A stretch of DNA of 37,155 nucleotides. Origin: Minisyncoccus sp041650175 (lineage in GTDB: Bacteria; Patescibacteriota; Minisyncoccia; Minisyncoccales; Minisyncoccaceae). Positions within the stretch are counted from its first letter, which is position 1; each line of letters starts with the position of its first letter. The position numbers were made by a program, and so were the translations under genes. The notes under the pieces are model-generated. The model did no database searches. It was given only the letters and a program-made list of their open reading frames with translations, and was not told where the DNA came from. Positions 1 through 7,490 of the stretch are shown here, in pieces. The DNA is taken from assembly GCA_041650175.1 (NCBI GenBank), contig JBAZLS010000007.1:1-37155 (forward strand), in the 5' to 3' direction.

Positions 1-504
1 AATGAAGATTGGGCTATTCCTCGTACCATCGGGATAGTTGTGCCATATATTGTCATATTAGCCCCACTATATCTATGTTTCATATTTTTAAAAGTTCGAC
101 TGTATCATATCATGTGGACCAGTACACTAATTATTTTTGCAAATGAAAAAGCAATAAAACAAGAGTTTCCATATGATATGAGCATAGAAGCATTTATGGA
201 AATCCTAAGGCTATGGTCAATTTCCTTAAAAGATGTATTTAATTTTTTGAAAGAAAATCCAAATATTTCATACATTGAAAAACAAATTTTTCAAACGCCA
301 AAAAACAAACACACAGAAGATCATCAAAGAGAGTTACTGATCAGAGGAACAGAAGAACTAATTATTTATCTTTATAAACAAGGAGTACGGCCAGAAGGAA
401 TTAAAATCAAAAACAACACAGACCCTTTTTTCGAAACATGTAAAAAATTAACAGACAAATATAAAATTTGGCTGCCATTTTTAACAAGAGAACATCTCAC
501 TTAG
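1..504 (+). CDS. 5'-truncated membrane-anchored hypothetical protein
   Basis: The frame is open from base 1 and ends at the TAG stop at 502-504, so the gene is cut by the window edge. A GTG at 40 is only an internal candidate start. The visible product has one hydrophobic segment near its beginning (IVVPYIVILAPLYLCFIFL) followed by about 130 mostly soluble residues rich in Lys, Glu and Ile. I recognise no family. The first 39 complete codons after base 9 are encoded in the 117-base repeat found inverted at the other end of the window. A terminator follows immediately. Coding status is likely from length and codon use; function is unknown. Confidence 0.6.
   Translation, partial: NEDWAIPRTIGIVVPYIVILAPLYLCFIFLKVRLYHIMWTSTLIIFANEKAIKQEFPYDMSIEAFMEILRLWSISLKDVFNFLKENPNISYIEKQIFQTPKNKHTEDHQRELLIRGTEELIIYLYKQGVRPEGIKIKNNTDPFFETCKKLTDKYKIWLPFLTREHLT
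10..126 (+). repeat. Left copy of 117-base inverted end repeat
   Basis: Bases 10-126 are the exact reverse complement of 37039-37155, as read directly from the sequence. Left of base 10 the window continues for 9 bases. At the other end the repeat runs into the window edge, so its true length may exceed 117. Identity stops abruptly after the shared AGTACA. The repeat lies inside a reading frame on both copies. It could be a genuine inverted duplication or the place where a metagenomic assembly stopped at a repeat. Confidence 0.95.
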
Positions 505-505
505 T

Positions 506-535
506 AAAGTATCAAACGATACTTTTATTTTTTTA
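506..535 (+). terminator. Rho-independent terminator after the first gene
   Basis: An 8-bp stem AAAGTATC/GATACTTT with an AAAC loop is followed by a T-rich run. It starts just after the stop codon of the upstream gene. Confidence 0.75.
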
Positions 536-563
536 TGAAATTTATTTTTTCTGATTTTTATAG

Positions 564-569
564 TATAAT
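564..569 (+). promoter_or_regulatory. -10 box for the exonuclease gene
   Basis: A perfect TATAAT lies 24 bases before the ATG at 594. The -35 side is only a T-rich tract, so the element is called on the -10 hexamer and its position between a terminator and a gene. Confidence 0.5.
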
Positions 570-593
570 AAACAAAAAACTATAAACAAAAAA

Positions 594-1163
594 ATGTATT
601 TATTCTTCGACACTGAAACAACCGGACTCCCCAAAAATTGGAAAGCCCCAATAACCGATCTGGATAATTGGCCACGAATGGTTCAAATAGCCTGGATAAT
701 GTTTGATAATCAAGGCATAGAGATTACGGCAGAAAATTACATTATTCGACCTGAAGGATTCACCATTCCAGAAGAAACCGCGCGTATACACGGAATTACT
801 ACGCAAAGAGCCTTAGAAGAAGGCAATAGTCTGATATCAGTACTAAAACAATTCAAAGAAACAATAGACGAATCAAGGATAATCATTGCTCATAATATTG
901 ATTTTGACGAAAAAATAATCGGAGCAGAATTTCTGAGAAACAATATCTATAATCCAATAGAAGAAAAACAAAAAATATGTACTATGTACAGCACTATAGA
1001 TTTCTGTGCTATCAAAAGTAAATACGGAAACAAGTGGCCAAAACTTACAGAATTACACTATAAGCTCTTTGAAAGCGATTTTGAAGATGCTCATGATGCC
1101 GAAACAGATATCCGCATAACAGCAAAATGTTTTTGGGAACTCAAAAAAAGAGCTATTATATAA
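594..1163 (+). CDS. DEDDh-family 3'-5' exonuclease (DnaQ-like)
   Basis: A 189-residue single-domain exonuclease of the DnaQ/epsilon type that removes nucleotides from DNA or RNA 3' ends using two metal ions. All three motifs are visible: Exo I FDTETTGL (D6, E8), Exo II AHNIDFDEKI (about residues 99-108, with acidic D103/D105) and Exo III HDAETD (H167, D172). Nothing is fused to it, so a stand-alone proofreading, repair or RNA-trimming role is possible; the sequence does not decide. It is monocistronic: it has its own -10 box and is followed by a hairpin terminator at 1194-1222. The ATG start immediately precedes the hydrophobic strand that leads into Exo I, which supports the choice. Confidence 0.9.
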   Translation: MYLFFDTETTGLPKNWKAPITDLDNWPRMVQIAWIMFDNQGIEITAENYIIRPEGFTIPEETARIHGITTQRALEEGNSLISVLKQFKETIDESRIIIAHNIDFDEKIIGAEFLRNNIYNPIEEKQKICTMYSTIDFCAIKSKYGNKWPKLTELHYKLFESDFEDAHDAETDIRITAKCFWELKKRAII

Positions 1164-1193
1164 ACATCATAATATAATGCATAACTCATAATA

Positions 1194-1222
1194 AACTATC
1201 AAATAAGATAGTTTTCTTTTTT
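1194..1222 (+). terminator. Terminator after the exonuclease gene
   Basis: The stem AACTATC/GATAGTT (1194-1200 and 1207-1213) is followed by TTCTTTTTT. Confidence 0.75.
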
Positions 1223-1248
1223 ACACATTAGAAACTATTTTAGCCTAC

Positions 1249-1276
1249 TTGACAAGTAATAATAACGTGCTATAAC
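1249..1276 (+). promoter_or_regulatory. Strong sigma70-type promoter
   Basis: TTGACA at 1249-1254, a 16-base spacer and TATAAC at 1271-1276. Transcription would begin at about 1283, exactly on the next ATG. Confidence 0.75.
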
Positions 1277-1282
1277 AAGCAT

Positions 1283-1471
1283 ATGAACCAATTCCGGTTT
1301 GTTGTGGAGGAAGCACGAAGAATCCAGGAAAACCAAATTGAGGTTTTCCCTGGATTATTCATAAGATCTCGGACAGAAGAAAGAGTCTCTCCCTCTTTGA
1401 AAACCACAAGGGGACTAGATGAACACTCCACAAAAGGTGGAGTAAAAATATTACATTACAAAGCAATGTAA
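1283..1471 (+). CDS. Small 62-residue hypothetical protein, possibly leaderless
   Basis: A short open frame whose ATG lies 6 bases after a near-consensus -10 box, so it would be translated from the very 5' end of the transcript. The product is charged, has no membrane segment and no motif I recognise. The same stretch folds into several hairpins (1321-1356, about 1426-1443, 1451-1471), so the transcript could instead be a structured non-coding RNA. Neither reading is proven. The promoter is the strongest evidence that something is expressed here. Confidence 0.35.
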   Translation: MNQFRFVVEEARRIQENQIEVFPGLFIRSRTEERVSPSLKTTRGLDEHSTKGGVKILHYKAM

Positions 1472-1528
1472 TAACATGCTTAATATTTATTAATCTTTTT
1501 TATGATTAGTATTTATTTAAGCTTTTTT
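1283..1528 (+). ncRNA. Candidate structured small RNA (alternative to the small protein)
   Basis: Downstream of the promoter at 1249-1276 are three successive inverted repeats: 1321-1334 pairs with 1342-1356 (AATCCAGGAAAACC with one bulged C), ACTCCA pairs with TGGAGT around 1426-1443, and TTACATT pairs with AATGTAA around 1451-1471. A T-rich run lies at about 1518-1528. This matches no RNA family that I recognise. Its limits are approximate. Confidence 0.3.
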
Positions 1529-1560
1529 TTATTTTTCAAAATTATTATATTATTTTTTAT

Positions 1561-1589
1561 TTGACAAAAATATTACGTTTCTATATCAT
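1561..1589 (+). promoter_or_regulatory. Sigma70-type promoter for a basic micro-protein
   Basis: TTGACA at 1561-1566, a 17-base spacer and TATCAT at 1584-1589. It precedes the ATG at 1624. Confidence 0.65.
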
Positions 1590-1623
1590 CAGGTTAGCAA
1601 CTTAGAATTGCTAGGACAGGAAT

Positions 1624-1731
1624 ATGACCAAACCAAAAAAATCAACACGTGCTAAGCGCATTGCCAGAAGAAATTATAAAGAATCCAACGGTAGTCTTTG
1701 GCCAGACGCACGCTTAAAGAAAGGCGTATAA
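1624..1731 (+). CDS. 35-residue very basic micro-protein
   Basis: The ATG at 1624 opens a 35-codon frame ending TAA at 1729-1731. The product starts MTKPKKSTRAKRIARR and ends LWPDARLKKGV, with a high Lys/Arg content suggesting nucleic-acid or ribosome binding (inference). It has its own promoter (1561-1589) and the unit is closed by a terminator at 1819-1846. It is not one of the short ribosomal proteins I recognise (L34, L36). Its stop overlaps the next ATG by one base, suggesting translational coupling. Confidence 0.45.
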   Translation: MTKPKKSTRAKRIARRNYKESNGSLWPDARLKKGV

Positions 1732-1790
1732 TGAACTACAACGAAAGCGGAATCAATTCCGCGCAGAGGATGAAGCTGGTCGAGAGATAA
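1731..1790 (+). CDS. 19-residue reading frame overlapping the stop of the basic micro-protein
   Basis: The ATG at 1731 uses the last base of the preceding stop and runs to TAA at 1788-1790. At this length it may be chance. It is listed because its overlap with the upstream stop and the shared promoter and terminator make a coupled mini-operon possible. Confidence 0.2.
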   Translation: MNYNESGINSAQRMKLVER

Positions 1791-1818
1791 TGGACAGAAT
1801 AAAAAGATACAACGACAA

Positions 1819-1846
1819 AGCCCAAAAAATAAGGGCTCTTTTTTTT
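1819..1846 (+). terminator. Terminator closing the micro-protein unit
   Basis: The stem AGCCC/GGGCT (1819-1823 and 1833-1837) is followed by CTTTTTTTT. Confidence 0.8.
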
Positions 1847-1874
1847 ATTGTATTCTTATTTTCTTAAAAAATGA

Positions 1875-1880
1875 TATAAT
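1875..1880 (+). promoter_or_regulatory. -10 box of galT, leaderless spacing
   Basis: A perfect TATAAT ends 6 bases before the galT ATG at 1887, so the predicted transcription start coincides with the start codon. No SD sequence is possible in such a transcript. Confidence 0.6.
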
Positions 1881-1886
1881 TAAAAT

Positions 1887-2861
1887 ATGAAAGACGAAAA
1901 TATAAAACAAGAAACAGAACTAAGGAACAATCTTCTCTCAGGAGATTGGGTTATTATTGCTCCAACAAGATCAAGATTGCCCGAAAATAATACTAACTGT
2001 CCTTTTTGTAATCTAAAAAATCAAGAAACACCGATATTGATTTATAATAATGGAAAAATAGTAACTGACGCAAGAAAATGGACAACTATTGTCTTACCGA
2101 ACAAATATCCAATTTTTGTTCCACTAGTAAATGAATGTTCTAGTAGAGATGAAGATTGTTATAAGATAAAATCATCAGGACATCATGAATTGATTGTTAC
2201 TGCCGATCATGATAAAAATATAAATGAACTTCCAATCAAAAAAATCAAAGAAATTTTCGATTGTTATCAATCCAGAATAATTGCTCTCAAAAAAGATAAA
2301 TTTGTAAAATATGTCTTCATCTTTCAAAATTGCGGGAAAAAAGCAGGAGCTAGTCAAGCACACCCACACTCACAGATAATCACTATTCCATTCATCGATA
2401 AAGAACTCAAACTGATAATCTCCAATGCAAAAAAGCATTTTGAAGAAAATGGAAAATGCTTGCATTGTGAAATAATAGAAAAAGAAATACAGATAAATAA
2501 AAGGATAATTGCAGAAAACAAAACTTTTATCGCATATATTCCGTTTGCGCCTAGATTCATTTACCAAATAATCATCACTCCCAAAAGACATAGCAATTTA
2601 TTTGAAGATATTTCTGATGAAGAAAAATTAGACCTAGCAGAAATATTCAAAAAAATATTACAAAAATACGATAAAAAATTAGATAAGCCAGATTATAATT
2701 TCTATTTGCATAATTCTCCCAGTGATAATAAGAACTACGATTATTTCCATTGGTATTTTTCATTAACTCCAAGATTGACTTATTTAGCCGGATTTGAGAT
2801 CGGCGCAAATATGGAAATAATAACGAAATACCCAGAAGATCAAGCAAAAATATTAAAATAA
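1887..2861 (+). CDS. galT: Galactose-1-phosphate uridylyltransferase-like protein
   Basis: A 324-residue member of the GalT branch of the HIT superfamily, which transfers UMP between UDP-glucose and galactose 1-phosphate through a uridylyl-histidine. The active-site signature AHPHSQI is at residues 158-164 (H159, H161) after the typical GKKAGASQ stretch. A likely zinc pair NCPFC is at 37-41 and a second Cys pair CLHC near 191-194. SGHHELIV at 97-104 is also typical of the family. Length matches the short bacterial/archaeal GalT type. It sits 4 bases upstream of tpiA, so the two are probably co-transcribed. Related nucleotidyltransferases acting on other sugar phosphates or ADP cannot be excluded without a tree. 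Confidence 0.85.
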   Translation: MKDENIKQETELRNNLLSGDWVIIAPTRSRLPENNTNCPFCNLKNQETPILIYNNGKIVTDARKWTTIVLPNKYPIFVPLVNECSSRDEDCYKIKSSGHHELIVTADHDKNINELPIKKIKEIFDCYQSRIIALKKDKFVKYVFIFQNCGKKAGASQAHPHSQIITIPFIDKELKLIISNAKKHFEENGKCLHCEIIEKEIQINKRIIAENKTFIAYIPFAPRFIYQIIITPKRHSNLFEDISDEEKLDLAEIFKKILQKYDKKLDKPDYNFYLHNSPSDNKNYDYFHWYFSLTPRLTYLAGFEIGANMEIITKYPEDQAKILK

Positions 2862-2865
2862 AAAT

Positions 2866-3618
2866 ATGAAAAAATTTATTATTGCTAACTGGAAATGCAA
2901 CCCAATAAAGGCTAAAGAAGGAGAACAAATACTATCTAGTCTTAAAAAAACGGTAAATACAGAAAACGAAGTAGTTATCTGCCCACCAAGTGTCTTTTTA
3001 AGCCATTTTTTAAGCCTTTTTAGCGATATTTTCTCATTTGGAGGGCAGGACTGCTTTTTTGAAGAAAAAGGGGCTTATACAGGCGAAATTTCGCCAAAAA
3101 TGCTACAAGATATTGGCTGTAAATACGTCATTATTGGCCACTCTGAAAGAAGGACTTTATTTGGAGAAACAGATAAAAGTATCAACCATAAAATAAACGA
3201 AATACTAAATTCAACAAAATTAACCCCAATCCTATGCATTGGTGAAAATAGGGAAGATCGAGTAAAAAATAAAACTTATTCCATACTTGAAAAACAAATT
3301 ACAAACGCACTTAAAAGCATTGCTATTGAAAAAGCTAAAAAAATAATCATAGCCTATGAACCTATTTGGGCAATAGGGACCGGAGTGTATGCAACTAAAG
3401 AAGAGATAAAGGAAGCTAAAAACAATATAGTTAAAATATTGTGCGACATTTATAATAAACCGCTCATAAACAAAATAAAAATAATATATGGGGGGAGTGT
3501 TGATCCAAAAAATATCTCTTTTATCTTAAGCAAAAATGATGCTAATATGGATGGAATCCTTATTGGCAGAATCTCATTAAAACCAAAAAATTTTTCTTTA
3601 ATTGCAAATTGGAAATAA
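2866..3618 (+). CDS. tpiA: Triosephosphate isomerase
   Basis: A 250-residue TIM-barrel glycolytic enzyme interconverting dihydroxyacetone phosphate and glyceraldehyde 3-phosphate. Visible signatures are ANWKCN at 7-12 (usually NWKMN, here Cys in place of Met), the electrophile loop IIGHSERR, the catalytic-Glu region AYEPIWAIGTG and the phosphate-binding IIYGGSV near the C-terminus. Length is normal. It is the second gene of the galT-tpiA pair and is followed by a strong terminator. Confidence 0.96.
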   Translation: MKKFIIANWKCNPIKAKEGEQILSSLKKTVNTENEVVICPPSVFLSHFLSLFSDIFSFGGQDCFFEEKGAYTGEISPKMLQDIGCKYVIIGHSERRTLFGETDKSINHKINEILNSTKLTPILCIGENREDRVKNKTYSILEKQITNALKSIAIEKAKKIIIAYEPIWAIGTGVYATKEEIKEAKNNIVKILCDIYNKPLINKIKIIYGGSVDPKNISFILSKNDANMDGILIGRISLKPKNFSLIANWK

Positions 3619-3636
3619 TAATAATATTTAAATCTT

Positions 3637-3677
3637 AAAAAAAAGAAACTTTGAATCGATTCAAAGTTTCTTTTTTT
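3637..3677 (+). terminator. Strong terminator after tpiA
   Basis: A perfect 13-bp inverted repeat centred on ATCGAT occupies 3645-3670 (arm GAAACTTTGAATC), with A's before it and seven T's after it. It could act on both strands. Confidence 0.9.
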
Positions 3678-3732
3678 ATTTATAATTTTATTTTTTAAAT
3701 TTTCAAAATAAAACCGCTATATAATTAGCCGG

Positions 3733-3761
3733 TAAAAAAATAAAAATCGATTTTCTCGATT
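3733..3761 (-). terminator. Terminator downstream of the Xer recombinase
   Basis: On the minus strand AATCGA and TCGATT form a stem around a 5-base loop (3745-3761), followed by a long T-rich run (A-rich on plus at 3733-3744). Confidence 0.7.
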
Positions 3762-3834
3762 CTTACAAAAAAGAGCCAATTTGAAATATATCATAACCAA
3801 CTAAAAAGTCAACACTCATAAAATAACAAACTTA

Positions 3835-4794
3835 TTAATTCTTTAATTCTTTTCCACTATGGAACTGCCTATGAATATCACGTAATTTTTTATTTGTTAC
3901 ATGCGTATATATCTGAGTTGTCGCAATATTACGATGCCCAAGGAACTCCTGAATAATTCTAAGATCAACTCCTTGATTAAGTAAGTCCGTAGCCATGCTA
4001 TGACGCAAAGTATGCGGAGTCGTAAAATATGGAATATTAGCTAAGGTTGCATATCTTTTTACCAATCGTTCCACAGAACGAGGCGTTAAACGGGCATCTG
4101 AACCGTTTCTTCTGCGATAGTTAATAAACAATGCTTTCTCTTCATCATCTCTAGTTTTAAGATATTTCTTAAGCCAAGTCAAAGCTCGCTCAGAAAAATA
4201 AACAGCTCTTGGATGATTACCTTTGCCAATGACACCAATTTCCAAATCTTTTTTATTTTCAATACTTTTGAATTGTTCAAAATTTAATGCAGTTAATTCA
4301 GCAATACGCAATCCAGTAGAAAATAATATCTCCAAAATAGCTCTGTCGCGAAGCCCGTCATTAGTAGTATCATTTGGAGCAAGCAAAAGTTTTTCGATTT
4401 GCTCTAACGTTAAAAACTTTATAGTTTTTCCAGTCTTAGCATCTTTTGGCAATTGTATCTTATCAGCTGGCAACGATATTATATCCTTTGCGGCAAAAAA
4501 ACTAAGCAAAGACCGAAGTGCTATAAGATAATAATTCTGAGTAAGCTTGGACAAAATCTTACCAGATTGACGATCACGAAAGCGAGCTAAAAACAATCGA
4601 TAATCCCAAATATGTTCAGGAGTCAATTCGTGAGGTTTAAGATTTTCTTTATTAGTATTAATAAGCCAGTCGGTAAATTTTTTTAAATAACGGCTATAAT
4701 TCTCCTGAGTCTTGGAGGAGAGACCGCGTTCGATTTCGCAATAATCGAGAAAGTCAGGAATATGCTTAATTATTGGCTTGGGGGAGTTTTGCAT
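3835..4794 (-). CDS. XerC/XerD-type tyrosine recombinase
   Basis: A 319-residue site-specific recombinase. Residues 8-110 form the SAM-like N-terminal core-binding domain and 125-310 the catalytic domain. All catalytic residues are visible: R163 (STGLRIAEL), K191 (GKGNHPRAV), H261 and R264 (TPHTLRH), H287 (LGHRN) and the nucleophile Y296 (QIYTHV). Length and C-terminus fit the Xer chromosome-dimer resolution type more than phage integrases, but a mobile-element role cannot be ruled out. It is monocistronic, with its own promoter at 4934-4962 giving a leader of about 130 bases. CPR genomes often carry a single Xer enzyme, so XerC versus XerD is left open. Confidence 0.9.
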   Translation of the reverse strand: MQNSPKPIIKHIPDFLDYCEIERGLSSKTQENYSRYLKKFTDWLINTNKENLKPHELTPEHIWDYRLFLARFRDRQSGKILSKLTQNYYLIALRSLLSFFAAKDIISLPADKIQLPKDAKTGKTIKFLTLEQIEKLLLAPNDTTNDGLRDRAILEILFSTGLRIAELTALNFEQFKSIENKKDLEIGVIGKGNHPRAVYFSERALTWLKKYLKTRDDEEKALFINYRRRNGSDARLTPRSVERLVKRYATLANIPYFTTPHTLRHSMATDLLNQGVDLRIIQEFLGHRNIATTQIYTHVTNKKLRDIHRQFHSGKELKN

Positions 4795-5372
4795 AGTTTT
4801 GTTATGTTTATTAGTTTTTTGCTATATATAACGTCGCTTAACCTACATTGTACGACATTTAAGATGCCTTTATATATGAGCTTTTCAGCCCCTCCCTATA
4901 TATTTACTATCCTTATTTATTAGTTATAATACTATTTTATTATTTTTATTTATTCTAGTCAATACATTCTATCTCCCGCCTAGAAATATTTTATTTTTTA
5001 TTATTAATTTAAAAATTAATTATTTTTTAAAATAATTTCATTTCCAGTTGATCTCTTATATAACTATTCCACTCAGAAGACATTTTAAGACTTCTAAAAA
5101 ATAATTAATTCCAAAAACAAAATTTTAATTTTTAGGAATCCCCCACAGTAAAAATAATTTTTAAAGGAAGCTAATATAAACAAATTTTTATTAGTAATAA
5201 TAATTTAATCACCCACTATTATAAAAATTTAACCAGCTTATTTTTACCAAATCTCCACTCTTGACCTTATTACAATAATATTTTATAGTATAAATTCGCA
5301 TTCTCTTCGAATTACCAAATCGATTTAAAATAAATTTTCAGTAAGTAATTTCGTATAAAAAAATTAAATACT
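4795..5372. other. Long AT-rich intergenic region
   Basis: No credible gene in about 580 bases. It holds the Xer promoter (4934-4962) and an imperfect palindrome at 4833-4863 (GTCG/CGAC and CTTAA/TTAAG arms around TACATTGTA), inside the predicted Xer leader. The remainder, 4963-5372, is very AT-rich with short inverted A/T runs and no RNA gene, repeat family or operator that I recognise. It separates the Xer gene from the end of the acyl-chain operon. Confidence 0.6.
4934..4962 (-). promoter_or_regulatory. Promoter of the Xer recombinase gene
   Basis: On the minus strand TTGACT (4957-4962), a 17-base spacer and TAAAAT (4934-4939). The predicted start is near 4927. Confidence 0.65.
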
Positions 5373-5412
5373 AAAAACGCCATTTTAGATTTTGCATAAT
5401 CTTTTTATAGCG
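5373..5412 (-). terminator. Terminator of the acyl-chain operon
   Basis: On the minus strand an imperfect stem CGCTAT...ATGGCG encloses AGATT/AATCT and is followed by five T's. It begins within the last codons of the carboxyltransferase gene. Confidence 0.6.
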
Positions 5413-6940
5413 GTATATTACCGTGCTTTTTCGGCAATCCCGCTTCCCTCTTATTCGCAAGCGACTCTAAACATTTAATAATGATTTTTCTTGTATCCTT
5501 TGGATTTATTATCATATCAACTTGTCCTAATTTTGCTGCCTCAAACGGATCCAAAAATTTTTCTTTTATTTCTTCAATCTTTTCCTTTTCAAACTTAATC
5601 TTATCCTTGCTTTCAGCAATTTCTTTTTTATATATTATTTTTACTGCTTGCTCAGCCCCCATAACAGCAATCTGGGCAATTGGCCATGCAATAACCTTAT
5701 CATAACCAAGCGCTCGTGATGCAAGTGCAATATATGCGCCGCCAAAAGCTTTTCGAAGTATTAAACTTATTTTCGGAACAGTAGCCTCGCTATATGCATA
5801 AAGGATTTTAGCTCCATGTCTGATAATTCCTTGATATTCCTGATTTGTCCCTGGAAGATACCCAGGAGTATCAACAAGATTTATTATGGAAATATTAAAA
5901 GTATCACAAAACCTGACAAATCTAGCAACTTTATCTGACGCATCAATATCCAAAACTCCTGCCATATATTTTGCTTGATTAGCAATAACTCCGACAGAAT
6001 TACCGTTTAACTTTGCAAAACCAATAACAATATTAGGAGCAAAAAACTGTTGGATTTCAAAAAAAGAACCTTTATCGAATATTTCTGCAATTACTAATTT
6101 AATATCATATCCTTTTTCATATTCTTCCGGTATCAAATCCAAAATATTATCAAGAGAAGAATTATCATCACCCCATGCTTCAAATGAATCATCAGTATTG
6201 TTTTGAGGTAAATAATCCAAAAACTTTTTGACATTTTCAAAACAATCTCTCTCGTTCTTTAAAATAAAATGAGCACAACCACTCTTTGAAGAATGAATAG
6301 AAGCTCCTCCTAAATTCTCAAAATCGACATTCTCTCCAGTTACACTCTTAATTACGTCTGGTCCAGTAATATACATCTGCGAAATACCTTCAACCATAAA
6401 AATAAAATCAGATAAACCAGGACCATAACAAGCTCCCCCAGCTGAAGGACCAACCATTATACTGATTTGCGGAATAATTCCAGAAGCTTTTACCATCGCT
6501 CTGAATATGGAAGCATAACCATCCAAACTTGCAATGCCTTCCTGTATCCTCGCTCCGCCAGAATCAATAATTCCGATAACAGGACAACCAGTTTTTTGAG
6601 CAAGCTCAATAATTTTTACTATCTTTTTTCCATGCATTTCACCTAACGTACCTCCGCTTCTAGCAAAATCCTGGCTATAGATATATACTTGTCTTCCATT
6701 AATTTTTCCGAAACCAACAATAACGCAATCGCCAGAATATTGTTTTTTATCTAATCCTAAATTCATAAAACGGGTTTGGACAAATGGATCCAACTCCACG
6801 AAACTATCTTTATCAACAAGCATATCTATCCTTTCTCTTGCACTAAGCTTGCCTCTATCATGTTGCTTTTGGACAAAAGCTTCATCGGCAAGTTCAAGTA
6901 ATTTTGAATCTAATTTTTTAATTTGTTTTTCAAACTTCAT
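5405..6940 (-). CDS. Acyl-CoA carboxylase carboxyltransferase subunit (PccB/MmdA type)
   Basis: A 511-residue biotin-dependent carboxyltransferase with two crotonase-like halves, moving carboxyl from carboxybiotin to an acyl-CoA. Typical signatures are HDRGKLSARERIDMLVD near the N-terminus, the oxyanion-type glycines GGARIQEG and GPSAGGACYGPG in the first half, and VDTPGYLPGTNQEYQGIIRHGAK with KAFGGAYIA in the second. The single-chain architecture is that of propionyl/acetyl-CoA carboxylase beta or methylmalonyl-CoA decarboxylase alpha, not the split AccA/AccD form. It is the last gene of the operon, preceded by its biotin ligase, carrier and biotin carboxylase. No membrane decarboxylase subunit is nearby, so a carboxylase making malonyl-CoA or methylmalonyl-CoA is favoured; the substrate is inferred. 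Confidence 0.9.
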   Translation of the reverse strand: MKFEKQIKKLDSKLLELADEAFVQKQHDRGKLSARERIDMLVDKDSFVELDPFVQTRFMNLGLDKKQYSGDCVIVGFGKINGRQVYIYSQDFARSGGTLGEMHGKKIVKIIELAQKTGCPVIGIIDSGGARIQEGIASLDGYASIFRAMVKASGIIPQISIMVGPSAGGACYGPGLSDFIFMVEGISQMYITGPDVIKSVTGENVDFENLGGASIHSSKSGCAHFILKNERDCFENVKKFLDYLPQNNTDDSFEAWGDDNSSLDNILDLIPEEYEKGYDIKLVIAEIFDKGSFFEIQQFFAPNIVIGFAKLNGNSVGVIANQAKYMAGVLDIDASDKVARFVRFCDTFNISIINLVDTPGYLPGTNQEYQGIIRHGAKILYAYSEATVPKISLILRKAFGGAYIALASRALGYDKVIAWPIAQIAVMGAEQAVKIIYKKEIAESKDKIKFEKEKIEEIKEKFLDPFEAAKLGQVDMIINPKDTRKIIIKCLESLANKREAGLPKKHGNIPL

Positions 6941-6951
6941 AATTCCTAATA

Positions 6952-7485
6952 TTAATTAGTTATCTCTTTGAACTGATTCTTTAAATCTAAAATTATTTCG
7001 CTTAAAATTTTATTATGGTTTACTTCCACTCCAGTCTCATTCAAAATAGATGTTGCCTTACCCATAAGTTCATTCGGAAAATCAATAATATTCGTATTTA
7101 TTCCGATACCTATTATCGAAACCTTGACATCCTGCCCAATAATATTTTCAGTTAATATTCCACAAAATTTCTTACCATTTATAAAAATATCATTTGGTAT
7201 TTTTATCATCGGTTCTAAATAAAAATTATTTTTTACAACTTTTGCAATTGTAAAAGCCGATAATATTGTAATAATTTGCAAGTCTTGGATATTTGCTGGA
7301 GGAAGAATGACAGAAAAATACAACCCTCCTTTTGGAGAAAACCAATCGGTGCCCTTTGTTCCATGTCCCGAATACTGCTGCTCAGCTACAATAACTGTCC
7401 AAGGAATACAATTATTAACTAATTCCTTTGCTTTCAAACTAGTTGAAGGCAACGAATCAAATCTAATTATTAAATCATTCTCCAT
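6952..7485 (-). CDS. birA: Biotin-protein ligase, catalytic domain only, divergent biotin loop
   Basis: A 177-residue enzyme expected to make biotinyl-AMP and attach biotin to the carrier protein encoded 5 bases upstream. There is no N-terminal DNA-binding domain, so it should not act as a repressor. Recognisable elements are the AEQQYSGHGTKGTDWFSP loop (about 34-51), KIPNDI at 95-100, GKKFCGILTE at 104-113 and GIGINTN at 126-132. The loop is unusual: the canonical GRGRRGR is GHGTKGT here (40-46), so three of its arginines, including the position equivalent to E. coli BirA Arg118, are replaced. The C-terminal domain is also absent or minimal. Context with carrier and carboxylases supports ligase function. 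Confidence 0.85.
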   Translation of the reverse strand: MENDLIIRFDSLPSTSLKAKELVNNCIPWTVIVAEQQYSGHGTKGTDWFSPKGGLYFSVILPPANIQDLQIITILSAFTIAKVVKNNFYLEPMIKIPNDIFINGKKFCGILTENIIGQDVKVSIIGIGINTNIIDFPNELMGKATSILNETGVEVNHNKILSEIILDLKNQFKEITN

Positions 7486-7490
7486 AAACC

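Noticed and set aside
4833..4863. Imperfect palindrome near the Xer gene as a dif recombination site
   Set aside because: Arms are only 4-5 bp with mismatched spacing, and it does not match known dif half-sites well. It also lies inside the predicted Xer leader.
4963..5372. AT-rich gap as a replication origin
   Set aside because: No DnaA-box cluster and no dnaA, dnaN or rpmH nearby.
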